64,000 bases of DNA from Aliivibrio fischeri ATCC 7744 = JCM 18803 = DSM 507 (GCF_023983475.1 NZ_CP092712.1:682001-746000); one strand, 5' to 3'. Shown: positions 10,668-21,168, counted from the stretch's first letter. Program-made: numbers and translations. The notes: generated from the letters alone by a model not told the origin.

Positions 10668-11543
10668 ATGACTCAATTAGCAGCAACTGAAATTTTATTT
10701 TGTCATAACACATGGCAATCAGACTCCACTGTGCAACTTATCAAAGAAACAGAGCAAGGAAAGTGGATTATTACTAAAGCAACACCATTTCATCCTGTTA
10801 GCCATATTTGGCCAGATCACCCAGAAGATAAAGGTGTAATACTGATTAATAACGAAGAATACTCAGTACTTGCTTGTCAAACTGGAGCTATAGAACTTGC
10901 TACAGTTGAGCTTTATATTGGAAAAGATATTCCAATTAAACGTGGCGAAGAGGGATGGGTCTTTGTAGTTTCGCATTTAATCTCTAAAGATGCGGATATA
11001 GCAGTAGAAAATACTGTTACTTTGCGTGTTGATGAGGAGTATCAAAAAGCATTAAGTCGTGGTCATAGTGCAGGGCATATTGCTTATTTAGCACTAAATA
11101 AAGTGCTTCATGCTAACTACTGGCGTAAAGATGCTGATAGAAAAGACGAATTAGGCCACTATAATTTTAATAGCTATGCGCAAGAAACTAGCTTTGTATC
11201 TGAAGATCATTGTGAAGATGTATATCGTTTAGGTAAAACATTACGTAAGCGTGGTCTTAATAGTGCAGAGATGATGGCGGATCTTCAGACAATAGAAGAA
11301 GCTGTCAATCATCAAATTATTGAGTGGCTTGCCCTAGAAAGCCAAGTAACTATGCAATGTGATGGTAAAGCGTTAACCGATTCACGTTACTGGATAGTAG
11401 ATTTTGGTATAGATGGAATAGCAAAACTTCCTTGTGGTGGTACGCATGTTAGTTCATTTAAAGAATACGCAACAATTACTGTCAAATTGGAAGAGAAAAG
11501 TGAGCAAGAGCTCCTTATGCTAACAACATCGATTAAAAAATAA
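10668..11543 (+). CDS. AlaX-like alanyl-tRNA editing protein (tRNA_SAD domain)
   Basis: Likely a free-standing editing hydrolase that removes wrongly attached amino acids from tRNA, related to the editing domain of alanyl- and threonyl-tRNA synthetases. The paired zinc motifs of this family are both present: HxxxH at about residues 133-137 (RGHSAGHIAY) and CxxxH at about 256-260 (CGGTHVSS). An N-terminal beta region (about 1-110) precedes them. The 291-residue length and absence of a synthetase domain fit AlaX. The ATG is 12 bases after the der terminator. The exact substrate (Ser, Gly or another) cannot be read from the sequence. Confidence 0.8.
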   Translation: MTQLAATEILFCHNTWQSDSTVQLIKETEQGKWIITKATPFHPVSHIWPDHPEDKGVILINNEEYSVLACQTGAIELATVELYIGKDIPIKRGEEGWVFVVSHLISKDADIAVENTVTLRVDEEYQKALSRGHSAGHIAYLALNKVLHANYWRKDADRKDELGHYNFNSYAQETSFVSEDHCEDVYRLGKTLRKRGLNSAEMMADLQTIEEAVNHQIIEWLALESQVTMQCDGKALTDSRYWIVDFGIDGIAKLPCGGTHVSSFKEYATITVKLEEKSEQELLMLTTSIKK

Positions 11544-11860
11544 TCTAAAAAATGGAAATTACATTCCATGTATATTTCATTCTGCATTTTGTGTAATTAG
11601 AGTATTTTTCACTGAAAATCATAAGCCAAAGAATGATTGATGTGCTGGATCTTCTGATATTAAATGTTAAATTTAGATTTTTATGTGGTTTTAAATTGAA
11701 AAACAGCATATGTAACTAATGCTTTCGGGGTGTGGTTATATAAATGTTCTTAAAGGGCATGATCGCTGATCAGATCCCTATAAGCATGAAGATCCACATC
11801 ATTTGAATATACTGAATAAAGAGTATTATTGAATAAGAACGATTAAAGAAGGAATGAGTG
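11544..11860. other. Non-coding stretch between the AlaX-like gene and the YfgJ-like gene
   Basis: About 317 AT-rich bases with no ORF that I can support. A short hairpin (TGGAATGTAATTTCCA type, near 11553-11568) may end the upstream gene, though it lacks a good T-run. A GATC-rich patch with AGGGCATGATC / GATCAGATCCCT (about 11755-11780) can fold back on itself. No tRNA or known riboswitch is apparent. Confidence 0.4.
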
Positions 11861-12094
11861 ATGCAAGAAAATCAATGTCCAAAATGCCAATCTGAATTAC
11901 GTTGGCAGAAAGAGGGTTATCATTGTGACTTTTGTCAGATAGATTTTAAGAAAGTGGTTTATTGCCCTGATTGTAATAAAGAAATGGAAAAGCTTAATGC
12001 TTGTGGCGCAGCAAGCTATTTTTGTCATGATTGCAATGAACTTAAGTCTAAATCACGAGCAAAAACGGAATTTTCTGAAATTGCAATTAGCTAA
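11861..12094 (+). CDS. Small zinc-ribbon protein, YfgJ-like (DUF1407)
   Basis: A 77-residue protein with four CxxC pairs: CPKC and CDFC at the start, then CPDC, and CHDC near the end, forming one or two zinc ribbons. Function is unknown. E. coli yfgJ occupies the same place between der and xseA, which supports the assignment. ATG 11861 is preferred to the in-frame GTG three bases upstream, because AAGAAGGAA then sits at normal spacing. Its 3' end overlaps the convergent xseA by 8 bases. Confidence 0.8.
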   Translation: MQENQCPKCQSELRWQKEGYHCDFCQIDFKKVVYCPDCNKEMEKLNACGAASYFCHDCNELKSKSRAKTEFSEIAIS

Positions 12095-13436
12095 GTTCAG
12101 ATGCTTTAGTTACCGTTGATGTAATATCACCATCAGCAAAACGAGTGGTAATGTTATCACCTAACTCCACTTGTTTTGTTGAAGTGATGATCTTCCCATC
12201 TTGATTGTGAGTGATGGAATAACCACGCATTAAGGTAGCTAAAGGGCTTACTGTATCGAGTTTCTCTGCTGCTAAAGCTAATTGATGGCGTTGCATTAGT
12301 AGATTTCTATCCATTGAATCTAATAAGCGACGTTTGAGTTCTTCAATATGCAATTTATCTTGAGAGATTCTTTTTGTTGGTGATAAATTGTTTAATCGTA
12401 GCGTTAAGTTTTCAACTCTGTATTGTTGACGTTGAAGGCGCTGCTGAATATGATTCATCAACCTCTGATTAAGATCATCTAAGCGTTGGCTTTGATTGTT
12501 TAGCTGCATCTGAGGGTGTTGCTTTTCAATTCGGTGTTGATAAGCAGATAAGGAGCGTTGTTGATGTGATAAATAACGTTCCATTGCACTATTTAAACGG
12601 CGCTTCTGATGAGCAACTGTTTGTAATTGTGCAGATAAATCACGACTCACTAATTCAGCGGCAGCTGAAGGGGTAGGTGCACGAACATCAGCAACAAAGT
12701 CAGCAATAGTAACATCAATCTCATGCCCTACAGCACTTACAATTGGGATCTCACTTGCTGCAATTGTTCTCGCTACAATCTCTTCATTAAAACACCAAAG
12801 ATCTTCTAATGAACCACCGCCTCGACCAACAATTAAAATATCACATTCATTACGACTGTTAGCTCGCCCAATAGCTTGAGCTATCTGTATAGCGGCACCG
12901 CTTCCTTGAACCATGGTTGGATAAATCACAACAGGTAGGTTTGGATCTCGTCGCTTTAATACATGGAGAATGTCAAAAAGGGCTGCCCCAGTTTGTGAAG
13001 TAATGATACCAACACGTTTTGGCTGCTCTGGTAAGGTTTTTTTGGCTGTCTGAGCAAATAACCCTTCTGCGGCCAGTGACATTTTTAGTTGATCAAACTC
13101 TTGTTGAAGACGGCCATCTCCCTCAGGTTGCATACTTTCAATGATAAGTTGATAGTCACCACGAGGTTCGTAAAGAGAGAGGCGGGCTTTAACAAGAACT
13201 TGTTTACCGTTTTGTGGTTTAAAGGTAACTCGTCGGTTATTGCCTTTAAACATGGCACATTTCACTTGTGCTTGACTGTCTTTTAAAGTGAGGTACCAGT
13301 GGCCAGAAACAGGCACGGTAAGATTGGAGATTTCGCCGACTAACCAAACAATTCCCATCTCGTTCTCTAATAATAGGCGAACTTCAGCATTCAATCGAGA
13401 GACAGTAAAGATACGAGGATTTGAATCGAGAGACAT
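12087..13436 (-). CDS. xseA: Exodeoxyribonuclease VII large subunit
   Basis: Catalytic subunit of ExoVII, which degrades single-stranded DNA from both ends. An N-terminal OB-fold (about residues 1-110, [23 protein letters not shown]) is followed by the catalytic domain with [23 protein letters not shown] and the conserved [24 protein letters not shown] region (about 155-260). A long coiled coil comes next, then a C-terminal segment ([11 protein letters not shown]). At 449 residues it is full length. It is divergent from guaB, the usual arrangement. Confidence 0.97.
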   Translation of the reverse strand: MSLDSNPRIFTVSRLNAEVRLLLENEMGIVWLVGEISNLTVPVSGHWYLTLKDSQAQVKCAMFKGNNRRVTFKPQNGKQVLVKARLSLYEPRGDYQLIIESMQPEGDGRLQQEFDQLKMSLAAEGLFAQTAKKTLPEQPKRVGIITSQTGAALFDILHVLKRRDPNLPVVIYPTMVQGSGAAIQIAQAIGRANSRNECDILIVGRGGGSLEDLWCFNEEIVARTIAASEIPIVSAVGHEIDVTIADFVADVRAPTPSAAAELVSRDLSAQLQTVAHQKRRLNSAMERYLSHQQRSLSAYQHRIEKQHPQMQLNNQSQRLDDLNQRLMNHIQQRLQRQQYRVENLTLRLNNLSPTKRISQDKLHIEELKRRLLDSMDRNLLMQRHQLALAAEKLDTVSPLATLMRGYSITHNQDGKIITSTKQVELGDNITTRFADGDITSTVTKASELS

Positions 13437-13523
13437 CAGAATGCCTTAGACATGGCTATAGGAATTAGCGGCAATATAATACATATCAAGGGGGTAATTG
13501 CAAATTAAAAATAAATAAATGTG

Positions 13524-13552
13524 TAGCCAAGCGTTTGCGCTATGCGTATAAT
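13524..13552 (+). promoter_or_regulatory. Probable sigma-70 promoter of guaB
   Basis: A consensus TATAAT (13547-13552) lies 17 bases after TAGCCA (13524-13529, four of six -35 matches). This places the start site about 85 bases upstream of the guaB ATG, within the xseA-guaB divergent region. Confidence 0.6.
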
Positions 13553-13644
13553 CCGTCTGCAATATCAAATCCAAAACACTTTATTATGCGAAACGATAAA
13601 GTGGGATTTATTCCTTTAAACACCTTTGTTGTGAGATATTGCAA

Positions 13645-15108
13645 ATGCTACGAATCGCAAAAGAAGCTCTAACCTTCGATGACGTTTTACTCGTCCCAGC
13701 ACACTCAACAGTTCTTCCTAACACTGCTGATCTTCGCACTCAGTTAACCAAGAACATTTCTCTGAATATTCCAATGATCTCAGCATCTATGGATACGGTA
13801 ACAGAAGCGCGCCTTGCTATTGCATTAGCGCAAGAGGGTGGCATCGGTTTTATCCACAAAAACATGTCTATTGAACAGCAAGCTGAAGAAGTTCGCCTAG
13901 TTAAAATTTTTGAAGCTGGTGTTGTTTCGGCTCCTGTCACTGTTCGTCCAGACGCAACTATTCAAGATGTTAAAGAACTAACAGAGAAACACGGCTTTGC
14001 TGGCTTCCCTGTAGTTACTGAAACTAATGAACTTGTTGGTATTATCACAGGTCGTGATGTTCGCTTTGTAACTGATTTATCTAAGAAAGTTGACGTTGTA
14101 ATGACGCCAAAATCACGTTTAGCTTCTGTTAAAGAAGGCGCTACTCGTGAAGAAGTTCAAGAGAAAATGCACGAAGCTCGTGTTGAGAAAGTACTAGTAG
14201 TGAACGATGAGTTCCAACTAACCGGTATGATCACGGCAAAAGATTTCCATAAAGCAGAACGTAAACCAAATGCATGTAAAGACGAGCGTGGTCGTCTACG
14301 TGTAGGTGCTGCAGTAGGTGCAGGTGCAGGTAACGAAGAGCGTGTTAAAGCACTAGTTGAAGCTGGTGTAGATGTTCTATTAATCGACTCTTCACACGGT
14401 CACTCTGAAGGTGTTTTAAACCGTATTCGTGAAACACGTGCTGCATACCCAGATTTAGATATTATCGGTGGTAACGTTGCTACAGCGGCTGGTGCAAAAG
14501 CATTAATCGAAGCTGGCGTAAGCGCTGTTAAAGTGGGTATTGGTCCAGGTTCAATCTGTACAACTCGTATCGTAACAGGTGTTGGTGTTCCTCAAGTAAC
14601 AGCTATTGCAGATGCAGCATCAGCAGCGGCTGAATACGGTATTCCAGTAATCGCTGATGGCGGTATCCGTTTCTCTGGTGACATCTGTAAAGCAATCGTA
14701 GCTGGCGCATCATGTGTGATGGTTGGTTCAATGTTTGCTGGTACAGAAGAAGCACCAGGCGAAGTGATTCTTTACCAAGGTCGTTCATACAAAGCATACC
14801 GTGGTATGGGTTCTCTAGGTGCAATGTCTCAAGGTTCTTCAGACCGCTACTTCCAATCAGATAACGCAGCAGATAAATTGGTACCAGAAGGTATCGAAGG
14901 TCGTATCGCATATAAAGGTCGTCTAAAAGAGATCGTTCACCAACAAATGGGTGGTTTACGTTCAAGCATGGGCCTAACAGGTTCAGCAACAATTGAAGAC
15001 ATGCGTACTAAAGCTGAATTTGTTCGTATTTCAGGTGCAGGGATGAAAGAGTCTCACGTACATGATGTTCAAATCACGAAAGAAGCACCTAATTATCGTT
15101 TGGGTTAA
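13645..15108 (+). CDS. guaB: Inosine-5'-monophosphate dehydrogenase
   Basis: NAD-dependent oxidation of IMP to XMP, the first committed step of GMP synthesis. The catalytic barrel is interrupted by a CBS-domain pair (about residues 92-205). The active-site loop [15 protein letters not shown] carries the nucleophilic Cys. The flap region contains [10 protein letters not shown] and SSDRYFQ. I chose the ATG that gives the standard [15 protein letters not shown] start (487 residues), not the TTG two codons upstream. guaA follows, separated by a structured intergenic region. Confidence 0.98.
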   Translation: MLRIAKEALTFDDVLLVPAHSTVLPNTADLRTQLTKNISLNIPMISASMDTVTEARLAIALAQEGGIGFIHKNMSIEQQAEEVRLVKIFEAGVVSAPVTVRPDATIQDVKELTEKHGFAGFPVVTETNELVGIITGRDVRFVTDLSKKVDVVMTPKSRLASVKEGATREEVQEKMHEARVEKVLVVNDEFQLTGMITAKDFHKAERKPNACKDERGRLRVGAAVGAGAGNEERVKALVEAGVDVLLIDSSHGHSEGVLNRIRETRAAYPDLDIIGGNVATAAGAKALIEAGVSAVKVGIGPGSICTTRIVTGVGVPQVTAIADAASAAAEYGIPVIADGGIRFSGDICKAIVAGASCVMVGSMFAGTEEAPGEVILYQGRSYKAYRGMGSLGAMSQGSSDRYFQSDNAADKLVPEGIEGRIAYKGRLKEIVHQQMGGLRSSMGLTGSATIEDMRTKAEFVRISGAGMKESHVHDVQITKEAPNYRLG

Positions 15109-15144
15109 AAGAAGCGCCTAGGCTAATTTTTCTTAATTTTCTTT

Positions 15145-15228
15145 GCAGAATCTTCCGATTTCGTTGTCAAAGGTACTCATTTACACTTGTAAACTCCGTG
15201 CCTTTTCCTAGAACTCGAATGATTCTGC
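15145..15228 (+). other. Nested long hairpin in the guaB-guaA intergenic region
   Basis: A foldback of about 84 nt is visible. The outer stem is GCAGAATC (15145-15152) with GATTCTGC (15221-15228). Inside are TTCG with CGAA, then AAAGGTAC with GTGCCTTT (seven of eight), then TTTACA with TGTAAA around a 2-nt loop. No T-run follows, so it does not look like a simple terminator. It may be an intergenic palindromic repeat of the ERIC/MITE type or an RNA element affecting guaA expression. I see no second copy in this window. Confidence 0.6.
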
Positions 15229-15327
15229 TTTGAAATATAAAGAAAAAATACTTTGTACCAAATTCAATTTTAAGCGTGTGGTTTATATGAAAGCCACACT
15301 AAATAAATGATTTTTTGAGAAAGACTA

Positions 15328-16881
15328 ATGACGACTAATATCCACGATCAACGTATTCTTATTTTAGATTTTGGTTCTCAATATACGCAGCTTGTTGCGC
15401 GTCGTATTCGTGAAATCGGTGTTTACTGTGAGCTTTGGAGCTGGGATGTAGAAGAATCTGACATCCGTGATTTTAATCCAGACGGTATCATTTTATCTGG
15501 TGGCCCTGAGAGTGTTACAGAAGAAAACTCTCCTCGTGCGCCACAATATGTATTTGATTCAGGTGTTCCTGTATTTGGTGTGTGTTACGGCATGCAAACA
15601 ATGGCAGAGCAACTGGGTGGTAAAGTAGCGACATCAACTGAGCGTGAGTTTGGTTATGCAGCGGTACAAGTAACTGGTGAATCAGCGTTATTTAAAGATC
15701 TTGAAGCAACTCAAGATGTTTGGATGAGTCACGGTGATAAAGTTGTTGAAATCCCATCTGATTTCGTAAAAATTGCAGAGACAGAAACTTGTCCATACGC
15801 TGCAATGGCTAACGAAGAGAAAAAATACTACGGTGTTCAATTCCACCCAGAAGTAACTCACACTAAAAATGGCATGAAAATGCTTGAGAACTTTGTTCTT
15901 AATGTATGTGGTTGTGAAGGTTTATGGACATCAGCTTCTATTATTGAAGATGCCGTTGCTCGTATTAAAGAGCAAGTAGGTGATGATGAAGTGATTCTTG
16001 GTCTATCTGGTGGCGTTGACTCATCAGTAGTTGCAATGCTTGCTCACCGAGCAATTGGTGACAAACTAACGTGTGTATTCGTTGATAACGGTTTACTACG
16101 TTTAAATGAAGCTGATCAAGTAATGGAAATGTTTGGCAACAAATTTGGCCTAAACATTATTCACGTTAATGCTGAACAGCGTTTCCTTGATGCACTAGAA
16201 GGTGAATCGGATCCTGAAGCAAAGCGTAAGATCATTGGTCACGTATTCGTAGATATCTTTGATGAAGAATCTAAGAAACTGAAAAATGCTAAATGGTTAG
16301 CACAAGGTACTATCTACCCTGATGTTATTGAATCAGCAGCATCTAAAACAGGTAAAGCACACGTAATTAAATCGCACCATAACGTTGGCGGTTTGCCAGA
16401 TGATATGGAAATGGGTCTTGTTGAGCCTCTACGTGAATTATTTAAAGATGAAGTTCGTAAGATCGGTCTAGAACTAGGCTTACCTTACAACATGCTTTAC
16501 CGCCACCCATTCCCGGGTCCAGGTTTAGGTGTTCGTGTTCTTGGTGAAATTAAGAAAGAATACTGTGATTTACTTCGCCGCGCTGATGCTATTTTCATTG
16601 AAGAGTTACACAATGCAGATCTTTACAATAAAGTATCTCAAGCATTCACTGTATTCTTACCAGTTCGTTCTGTTGGTGTAATGGGTGACGGTCGTAAGTA
16701 CGATTGGGTTGTTTCTCTACGTGCTGTTGAGACTATCGACTTTATGACTGCGCATTGGGCACATTTACCATACGATTTCTTAGGTAAAGTATCTAACCGT
16801 ATTATTAATGAAGTTAATGGTATTTCTCGTGTAGTTTACGATATTTCAGGTAAGCCACCAGCAACAATCGAGTGGGAATAA
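15328..16881 (+). CDS. guaA: GMP synthase (glutamine-hydrolysing)
   Basis: Amidates XMP to GMP using glutamine and ATP. The N-terminal class I amidotransferase has the catalytic Cys in [11 protein letters not shown] and His/Glu in FHPEVTHT. The PP-loop [10 protein letters not shown] begins the ATP-pyrophosphatase domain at about residue 229. The C-terminal dimerisation domain ends with KPPATIEWE, the typical terminus. At 517 residues it is complete. Confidence 0.99.
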   Translation: MTTNIHDQRILILDFGSQYTQLVARRIREIGVYCELWSWDVEESDIRDFNPDGIILSGGPESVTEENSPRAPQYVFDSGVPVFGVCYGMQTMAEQLGGKVATSTEREFGYAAVQVTGESALFKDLEATQDVWMSHGDKVVEIPSDFVKIAETETCPYAAMANEEKKYYGVQFHPEVTHTKNGMKMLENFVLNVCGCEGLWTSASIIEDAVARIKEQVGDDEVILGLSGGVDSSVVAMLAHRAIGDKLTCVFVDNGLLRLNEADQVMEMFGNKFGLNIIHVNAEQRFLDALEGESDPEAKRKIIGHVFVDIFDEESKKLKNAKWLAQGTIYPDVIESAASKTGKAHVIKSHHNVGGLPDDMEMGLVEPLRELFKDEVRKIGLELGLPYNMLYRHPFPGPGLGVRVLGEIKKEYCDLLRRADAIFIEELHNADLYNKVSQAFTVFLPVRSVGVMGDGRKYDWVVSLRAVETIDFMTAHWAHLPYDFLGKVSNRIINEVNGISRVVYDISGKPPATIEWE

Positions 16882-16915
16882 TCCTCAATAATTGTTGGTA
16901 TGAATTTTGTTTATT

Positions 16916-16939
16916 AAAGCGCCGAAAGGCGCTTTTTTT
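16916..16939 (+). terminator. Intrinsic terminator of guaA
   Basis: AAAGCGCC-GAAA-GGCGCTTT forms a perfect 8-bp stem with a GAAA tetraloop, followed by a T-run. Confidence 0.95.
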
Positions 16940-16977
16940 GTTTCCATTGTAATGTAAATATTAACATTGTTAGATAG

Positions 16978-16994
16978 ATGTTTCATTGAAACAT
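16978..16994. promoter_or_regulatory. Small palindrome upstream of the AbgT transporter gene
   Basis: ATGTTTC-ATT-GAAACAT is a 7-bp inverted repeat with a 3-nt centre. It lies about 160 bases upstream of the transporter start, in a 217-base AT-rich leader. A second, weaker repeat (AATGT...ACATT) lies just upstream. They are candidate operators only, and no regulator is identified. Confidence 0.3.
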
Positions 16995-17156
16995 TAATTT
17001 ACAAATTAAACATTTGTATAGCGCTGAAAATGCAATGTATTAAGCTTTTCTTGGCAATATCTGGTTTACACTGATTTAGCAAAGGAATAGATAAAGAATA
17101 AAAAAAATCAAATCTCTTTATCTTTAAATACAACATTACAGAAAATGGAGTTACTA

Positions 17157-18716
17157 ATGAGTAACCAAGTAGCAGAGAAAACACCTAAGCTTAGCGGCAT
17201 GGATCGTTTTCTGAATACAATTGAACGAGTAGGTAACAAGATACCAGATCCTGCACTACTGTTTTTCTGGGGCCTTTTAATTGTTTGGGGTCTTTCAGCG
17301 CTATTATCACAAGTACAATTTGACTTAATTCACCCAGTAACCCAAGACGCGGTTCAAGTGAAAAACCTTTTAACTGGTGATTCTCTAGCAAACTTTTTAG
17401 CAACGATGGTAACGAACTTCACGGGCTTTGCTCCTTTAGGTATCGTATTGGTTGCTATGTTAGGTGTAGGTGTTGCAGATTCTTCTGGCTTTATTCAAAC
17501 TGGTCTAAAGAAAATGCTTAACTTTACGCCAGCTAAACTATTAACACCTATGCTTATTCTTGTTGCTATCGTTTCGCATACAGCAGCAGATGCAGGTTAC
17601 GTTTTAGTTATTCCTCTAGGTGGTATTATTTTCCACGCAGCAGGCCGTCATCCACTAGCTGGTATTGCAGCAGCATTTGCTGGTGTATCTGGTGGTTTCT
17701 CTGCAAACTTTATCCCATCAGGTATTGATCCATTACTGGCTGGCTTTACGCAAACTGCGGCTCAAGTACTAGATACGTCTTATATTGTTAATCCATTAGC
17801 AAATATTTACTTTACTGGCCTTTCTTCAATTCTAATTGTTGTGATTGGTTGGTATGTAACAGATAAGATTATCGAGCCTCGTTTAGCAAATACACCAGTA
17901 GACGAAGATGCTGAAGAAGCGCCTGATCTAGGTTCATTTACTGAGATTGAATCTAAAGCATTCAAATTTGCTGGTTGGGCGATGGTTGCAGGTATTGCAT
18001 TATTAATTGCTTTAATCTACCCAGAAAACTCAGCACTTCGCTCTCCTGATGATGAAATTACATCATTCTCAGCACCATTAATGAAGTCAATTGTTCCACT
18101 TATCTTCATTCTATTTATTATTCCTGGCATTGTTTATGGTCGTGTTTCAGGAACATTTAAGAGCAGTAATGATGTAATCAAAGCAATGTCACAAACGATG
18201 GGTACAATGGGTGCATACATGGTTATGTCATTCTTCTGTGCACAATTCTTAGTGGCATTCAGTCAATCAAACATCGGTACAATTCTAGCAATGTACGGTG
18301 CTGATTTCTTAAAAGCGATGGACTTACCTGGTCAAATGACCATTATTGGTATGATTTTGCTAACGGCAATGGTTAACTTATTGATTGGTTCAGCATCTGC
18401 TAAATGGGCTCTAATTGGTCCTGTATTAGTACCTATGTTAATGGGTGTTGGTATTTCACCTGAACTTTCTCAAGCGGCTTACCGTGTTGGTGATTCAGTT
18501 TCGAATATCATCTCTCCTTTAATGGTATTCTTCCCATTAGTAGTGGTTTACTGCCAACGTTACGTTAAGTCTACGGGTATCGGTACTCTTGCTTCACTAA
18601 TGATGCCATTCTCTATTGCTATGTTAGTTGGTTGGACAGTATTCCTACTTGCATACTGGGCTCTAGGCATTCCACTAGGTATCCAAGCGCCATACACATA
18701 TAATCTTCCAGGTTAA
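17157..18716 (+). CDS. AbgT-family transporter (p-aminobenzoyl-glutamate or drug transport type)
   Basis: Polytopic inner-membrane transporter of the AbgT family, whose members import p-aminobenzoyl-glutamate or export sulfonamides. The start MSNQVAEKTPKLSGMDRFLNTIERVGNKIPDPALLFFWG matches the family, and membrane segments run through the protein to its C-terminus. The helical-hairpin region GLSGGFSANF-like (GVSGGFSANFIPSG, about residue 180) and GSASAKWALIGP (about 415) are visible. The ATG after TGGAGTTACTA is preferred over an upstream in-frame ATG. Substrate is not resolved. Confidence 0.85.
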   Translation: MSNQVAEKTPKLSGMDRFLNTIERVGNKIPDPALLFFWGLLIVWGLSALLSQVQFDLIHPVTQDAVQVKNLLTGDSLANFLATMVTNFTGFAPLGIVLVAMLGVGVADSSGFIQTGLKKMLNFTPAKLLTPMLILVAIVSHTAADAGYVLVIPLGGIIFHAAGRHPLAGIAAAFAGVSGGFSANFIPSGIDPLLAGFTQTAAQVLDTSYIVNPLANIYFTGLSSILIVVIGWYVTDKIIEPRLANTPVDEDAEEAPDLGSFTEIESKAFKFAGWAMVAGIALLIALIYPENSALRSPDDEITSFSAPLMKSIVPLIFILFIIPGIVYGRVSGTFKSSNDVIKAMSQTMGTMGAYMVMSFFCAQFLVAFSQSNIGTILAMYGADFLKAMDLPGQMTIIGMILLTAMVNLLIGSASAKWALIGPVLVPMLMGVGISPELSQAAYRVGDSVSNIISPLMVFFPLVVVYCQRYVKSTGIGTLASLMMPFSIAMLVGWTVFLLAYWALGIPLGIQAPYTYNLPG

Positions 18717-18733
18717 TTTGTATTAGTAAAAAT

Positions 18734-18769
18734 AAAGCCCTGAGAATGTTGAGTTCTCAGGGCTTTTTT
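18734..18769. terminator. Intrinsic terminator between convergent genes
   Basis: AAAGCCCTGAGAA pairs perfectly with TTCTCAGGGCTTT over a 7-nt loop, with T-runs on both strands. It can serve the AbgT gene (+) and the YheO-type regulator gene (-). Confidence 0.92.
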
Positions 18770-18789
18770 ATGAGAGCAAAGAAAGGGGA

Positions 18790-19425
18790 TTACTTGAACT
18801 TTCTTAGGTATCGATAAACAGAATCTTTAGATACATTAAGAATATTCGCTGTTATCTGAATCGCATCTTTAATATTAAAAGCCCCTTGATGATGTAAGCG
18901 CTCAACGATCGTTCTTACTCGGCGTGAAACGGCAATGGTTTCATCTTCAAATACATCATGTTGTATTTTGGCTATTGAATCAGTAAGCATTTCAATACTG
19001 TCTTTGGCAAACGTTTCTGGTGACGCGGTGAGTTGATTCGTTTGAGGAAACAGATCCATAAAGAAACTGTTCATAGGAACATCAAGATTTGAATTAATAC
19101 AAAGTAAGGCAATTGGGGTGCCATCTTCATTTCTAATCATCGATGTGACAGAGCGTAGCAATTCCCCTTTTTCGGTACGAGTAAAATAAGGGGTAGAGAC
19201 ATCAGAATCTGTTTTTAATTTCTCTAGTGCTAGGTTCGTGATAGGCGCACCGATGCCTCGGCCTGTTACATGCCCATTAGCTATTTTAATAATGGATGGG
19301 TTATCCGAGTCTAAAGAGTGCAATACCACTTCTACATGTTTACCAAACATTGCAGCAATGCCATCAACAATACTGTAAGTTGATTTGAGTATGAGTTTAT
19401 CGGCTGTAGTCAGTTTATGTAGCAT
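18790..19425 (-). CDS. YheO/DauR-type transcriptional regulator (PAS-like domain plus HTH)
   Basis: Cytosolic regulator with a YheO-like PAS domain (about residues 10-120, VDGIAAMFGKHVEVVLHSL...GRGIGAPIT) and a C-terminal helix-turn-helix (about 165-211, FNIKDAIQITANILNVSKDSVYRYLRKFK). It lies immediately downstream of cyuA and ridA on the same strand, so it probably controls cysteine degradation. The E. coli cyu genes use a different, Lrp-type regulator, so the role is inferred from context. A strong hairpin separates it from cyuA. Confidence 0.8.
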   Translation of the reverse strand: MLHKLTTADKLILKSTYSIVDGIAAMFGKHVEVVLHSLDSDNPSIIKIANGHVTGRGIGAPITNLALEKLKTDSDVSTPYFTRTEKGELLRSVTSMIRNEDGTPIALLCINSNLDVPMNSFFMDLFPQTNQLTASPETFAKDSIEMLTDSIAKIQHDVFEDETIAVSRRVRTIVERLHHQGAFNIKDAIQITANILNVSKDSVYRYLRKFK

Positions 19426-19450
19426 ATATGTTCTTTATGTTGGTGAAATG

Positions 19451-19479
19451 AGATGTCACTTAACGGGTAAGTGACATCT
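19451..19479. other. Strong hairpin between cyuA and the YheO-type gene
   Basis: AGATGTCACTTA and TAAGTGACATCT form a perfect 12-bp stem with a 5-nt loop. In the direction of both neighbours (minus) no proper T-run follows, so it may be a weak terminator or an mRNA-stability structure that reduces regulator expression. Confidence 0.55.
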
Positions 19480-19484
19480 TTTCA

Positions 19485-20762
19485 TTATGACGCCATTATT
19501 TCAATGATTTCATGATCAATATTCGGCATACCTGTTGTGATCATTCTGCCAATGTTTTTAATTGTCTTTTCAACATCATCAGCGATCACACCTTGTTTCG
19601 TTACACAATGATCATTTAGTGCTAATAGAGCGGATTTCATTGCTGATTGAGCGCTACTTCCCACTTTCATTGCACATGTTGATTTTGCACCGTCACAAAT
19701 CATACCGCTGGTATCACTGATGGTATTTTGAATGGCTGAGCAAGATTGTTCAAACGTGCCACCAGCTAGATATACCATCGCCATTGATGCTGCTGCAGAA
19801 GTAACAGCATTACCACAAAAAGCAGAAAGTGGTGGGTAGTGAGATTTAATGTAAATAGCACCAAGATGACTCATGATAAAAGCTCGAGCTAATTTTTCAT
19901 CATCAGCATTAAAAAAGTCAGCCATTTTTACTACTGGAATAGTCGCAGCAATGCCTTGATTACCACTGCCATAATTTGACATGGCTGGTAGCGTTGCGCC
20001 TCCCATACGAGCGTCAGACGCTGCAGAAGTATAGATCAAAATGTCACTATCTAGACTTTTAGCAAGTAACCCTTTTTCAATGTTCTTTTGATAGGTGCGA
20101 CCGACTTCTAAACCGTAAGGGTTATTTAAACCTTCTTGAGCAAGAGCGATATTTAACTCTTTTGCTTCTAAAATAAATTTAATGTCATCAAACTCTGCTT
20201 GGGTAGCAAAGTCATAAATTGATGAGATAGTGATATCAACACCATCACAAATTGACGCTGTAGATGTTTTTGGTAAAGAGGAATCCAGCGTGAAAATGAC
20301 GTTATCATCAAGACGTTTTTCAATAATTAGAGTGTGACCACCGCTAATCGTAACTTCAGCATTATGAACTGCATTTTTAGCAATAACTCGGCAATAAATA
20401 AATTCGTCAGTGGTTTCTCTTTGAACGACTACGCAGCCATTATCAATGAGCTTTTGTGCTTCATCTACTTCTTCTTCAGTTATCTTTGCTAATACTTCTA
20501 AGCCAGCATCAGGATTGCCACCTATTGCCCCTGTTGCTGCTGCAATAGCAAGACCAACTCTACCTGTTCTTGGTACAAAAACACCCATGCTATTTTTGTA
20601 TAAGTTATCAGAAACAAAAACATCTATTGTTTCTGGTTTAGAACCAAGCATTTGTGTAGCCACGCTTGCAGCATAAGCGGCACAAATTGGTTCAGTACAG
20701 CCAAGAGCTGGTTTTACAACACCTTGTAGAATATCAATGTACTGTTTCCAGATAGAGTTCAT
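19485..20762 (-). CDS. cyuA: L-cysteine desulfidase (CyuA / YhaM, UPF0597 family)
   Basis: Cytosolic enzyme that splits L-cysteine into sulfide, ammonia and pyruvate via 2-aminoacrylate. The conserved [14 protein letters not shown] segment near residue 20 and the Cys-containing [11 protein letters not shown] region near residue 365 are those of the serine-dehydratase-alpha-like iron-sulfur fold. The ATG is preferred to an in-frame GTG nine bases upstream, because AAAAGGTGA then has normal spacing (425 residues). It follows ridA closely on the same strand. Confidence 0.88.
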   Translation of the reverse strand: MNSIWKQYIDILQGVVKPALGCTEPICAAYAASVATQMLGSKPETIDVFVSDNLYKNSMGVFVPRTGRVGLAIAAATGAIGGNPDAGLEVLAKITEEEVDEAQKLIDNGCVVVQRETTDEFIYCRVIAKNAVHNAEVTISGGHTLIIEKRLDDNVIFTLDSSLPKTSTASICDGVDITISSIYDFATQAEFDDIKFILEAKELNIALAQEGLNNPYGLEVGRTYQKNIEKGLLAKSLDSDILIYTSAASDARMGGATLPAMSNYGSGNQGIAATIPVVKMADFFNADDEKLARAFIMSHLGAIYIKSHYPPLSAFCGNAVTSAAASMAMVYLAGGTFEQSCSAIQNTISDTSGMICDGAKSTCAMKVGSSAQSAMKSALLALNDHCVTKQGVIADDVEKTIKNIGRMITTGMPNIDHEIIEIMAS

Positions 20763-20787
20763 GATGGTCACCTTTTATATCTAATTA

Positions 20788-21168
20788 TTATTTTTGATGT
20801 GCAATCGCTTCAACTTCAACTAATACGCCAAGTGGAAGATCTTTAACGGCAAAACATGAGCGAGCAGGGCAGTCTGTTTTGAAAACGGTTTTGTATACTT
20901 CGTTAAACGCAGCGAAATCAGCAATATTTGCAAGGTAACAAGTTGTTTTTAAAACTGTGTTTACATCACCGCCACCAGCTTCAATAACGGCAATTAAATT
21001 TTGCAGAGACATTTGTGACTGTTCTGTGATTCCACCTTCAACTACTTTAGAAGTAGAACCATCTACAGGTAATTGACCTGATGTAAAAATAAGACCGTTA
21101 AATTGTGTGCCATGAGAATATGGGCCAATAGCTTCAGGTGCAGATGCAGCAACAATAATTTCTTTCAT
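20788..21168 (-). CDS. ridA: RidA-family enamine/imine deaminase
   Basis: Small trimeric cytosolic protein that hydrolyses reactive 2-aminoacrylate and related imines. The sequence is typical: PEAIGPYSHGTQFNGLIFTSGQLPVD near the N-terminus, the catalytic Arg in CPARSCFAVKDLPLG (about residue 104) and the terminal EVEAIAHQK. At 126 residues it has the family length. It is first in the ridA-cyuA-regulator unit, a telling pairing because CyuA chemistry releases 2-aminoacrylate. It may be a dedicated paralogue rather than the housekeeping RidA. Confidence 0.92.
   Translation of the reverse strand: MKEIIVAASAPEAIGPYSHGTQFNGLIFTSGQLPVDGSTSKVVEGGITEQSQMSLQNLIAVIEAGGGDVNTVLKTTCYLANIADFAAFNEVYKTVFKTDCPARSCFAVKDLPLGVLVEVEAIAHQK

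Noticed and set aside
11544-11857. Possible riboswitch or small RNA before the YfgJ-like gene
   Set aside because: Only short, unrelated foldbacks are visible and none matches a class I know; left as non-coding.
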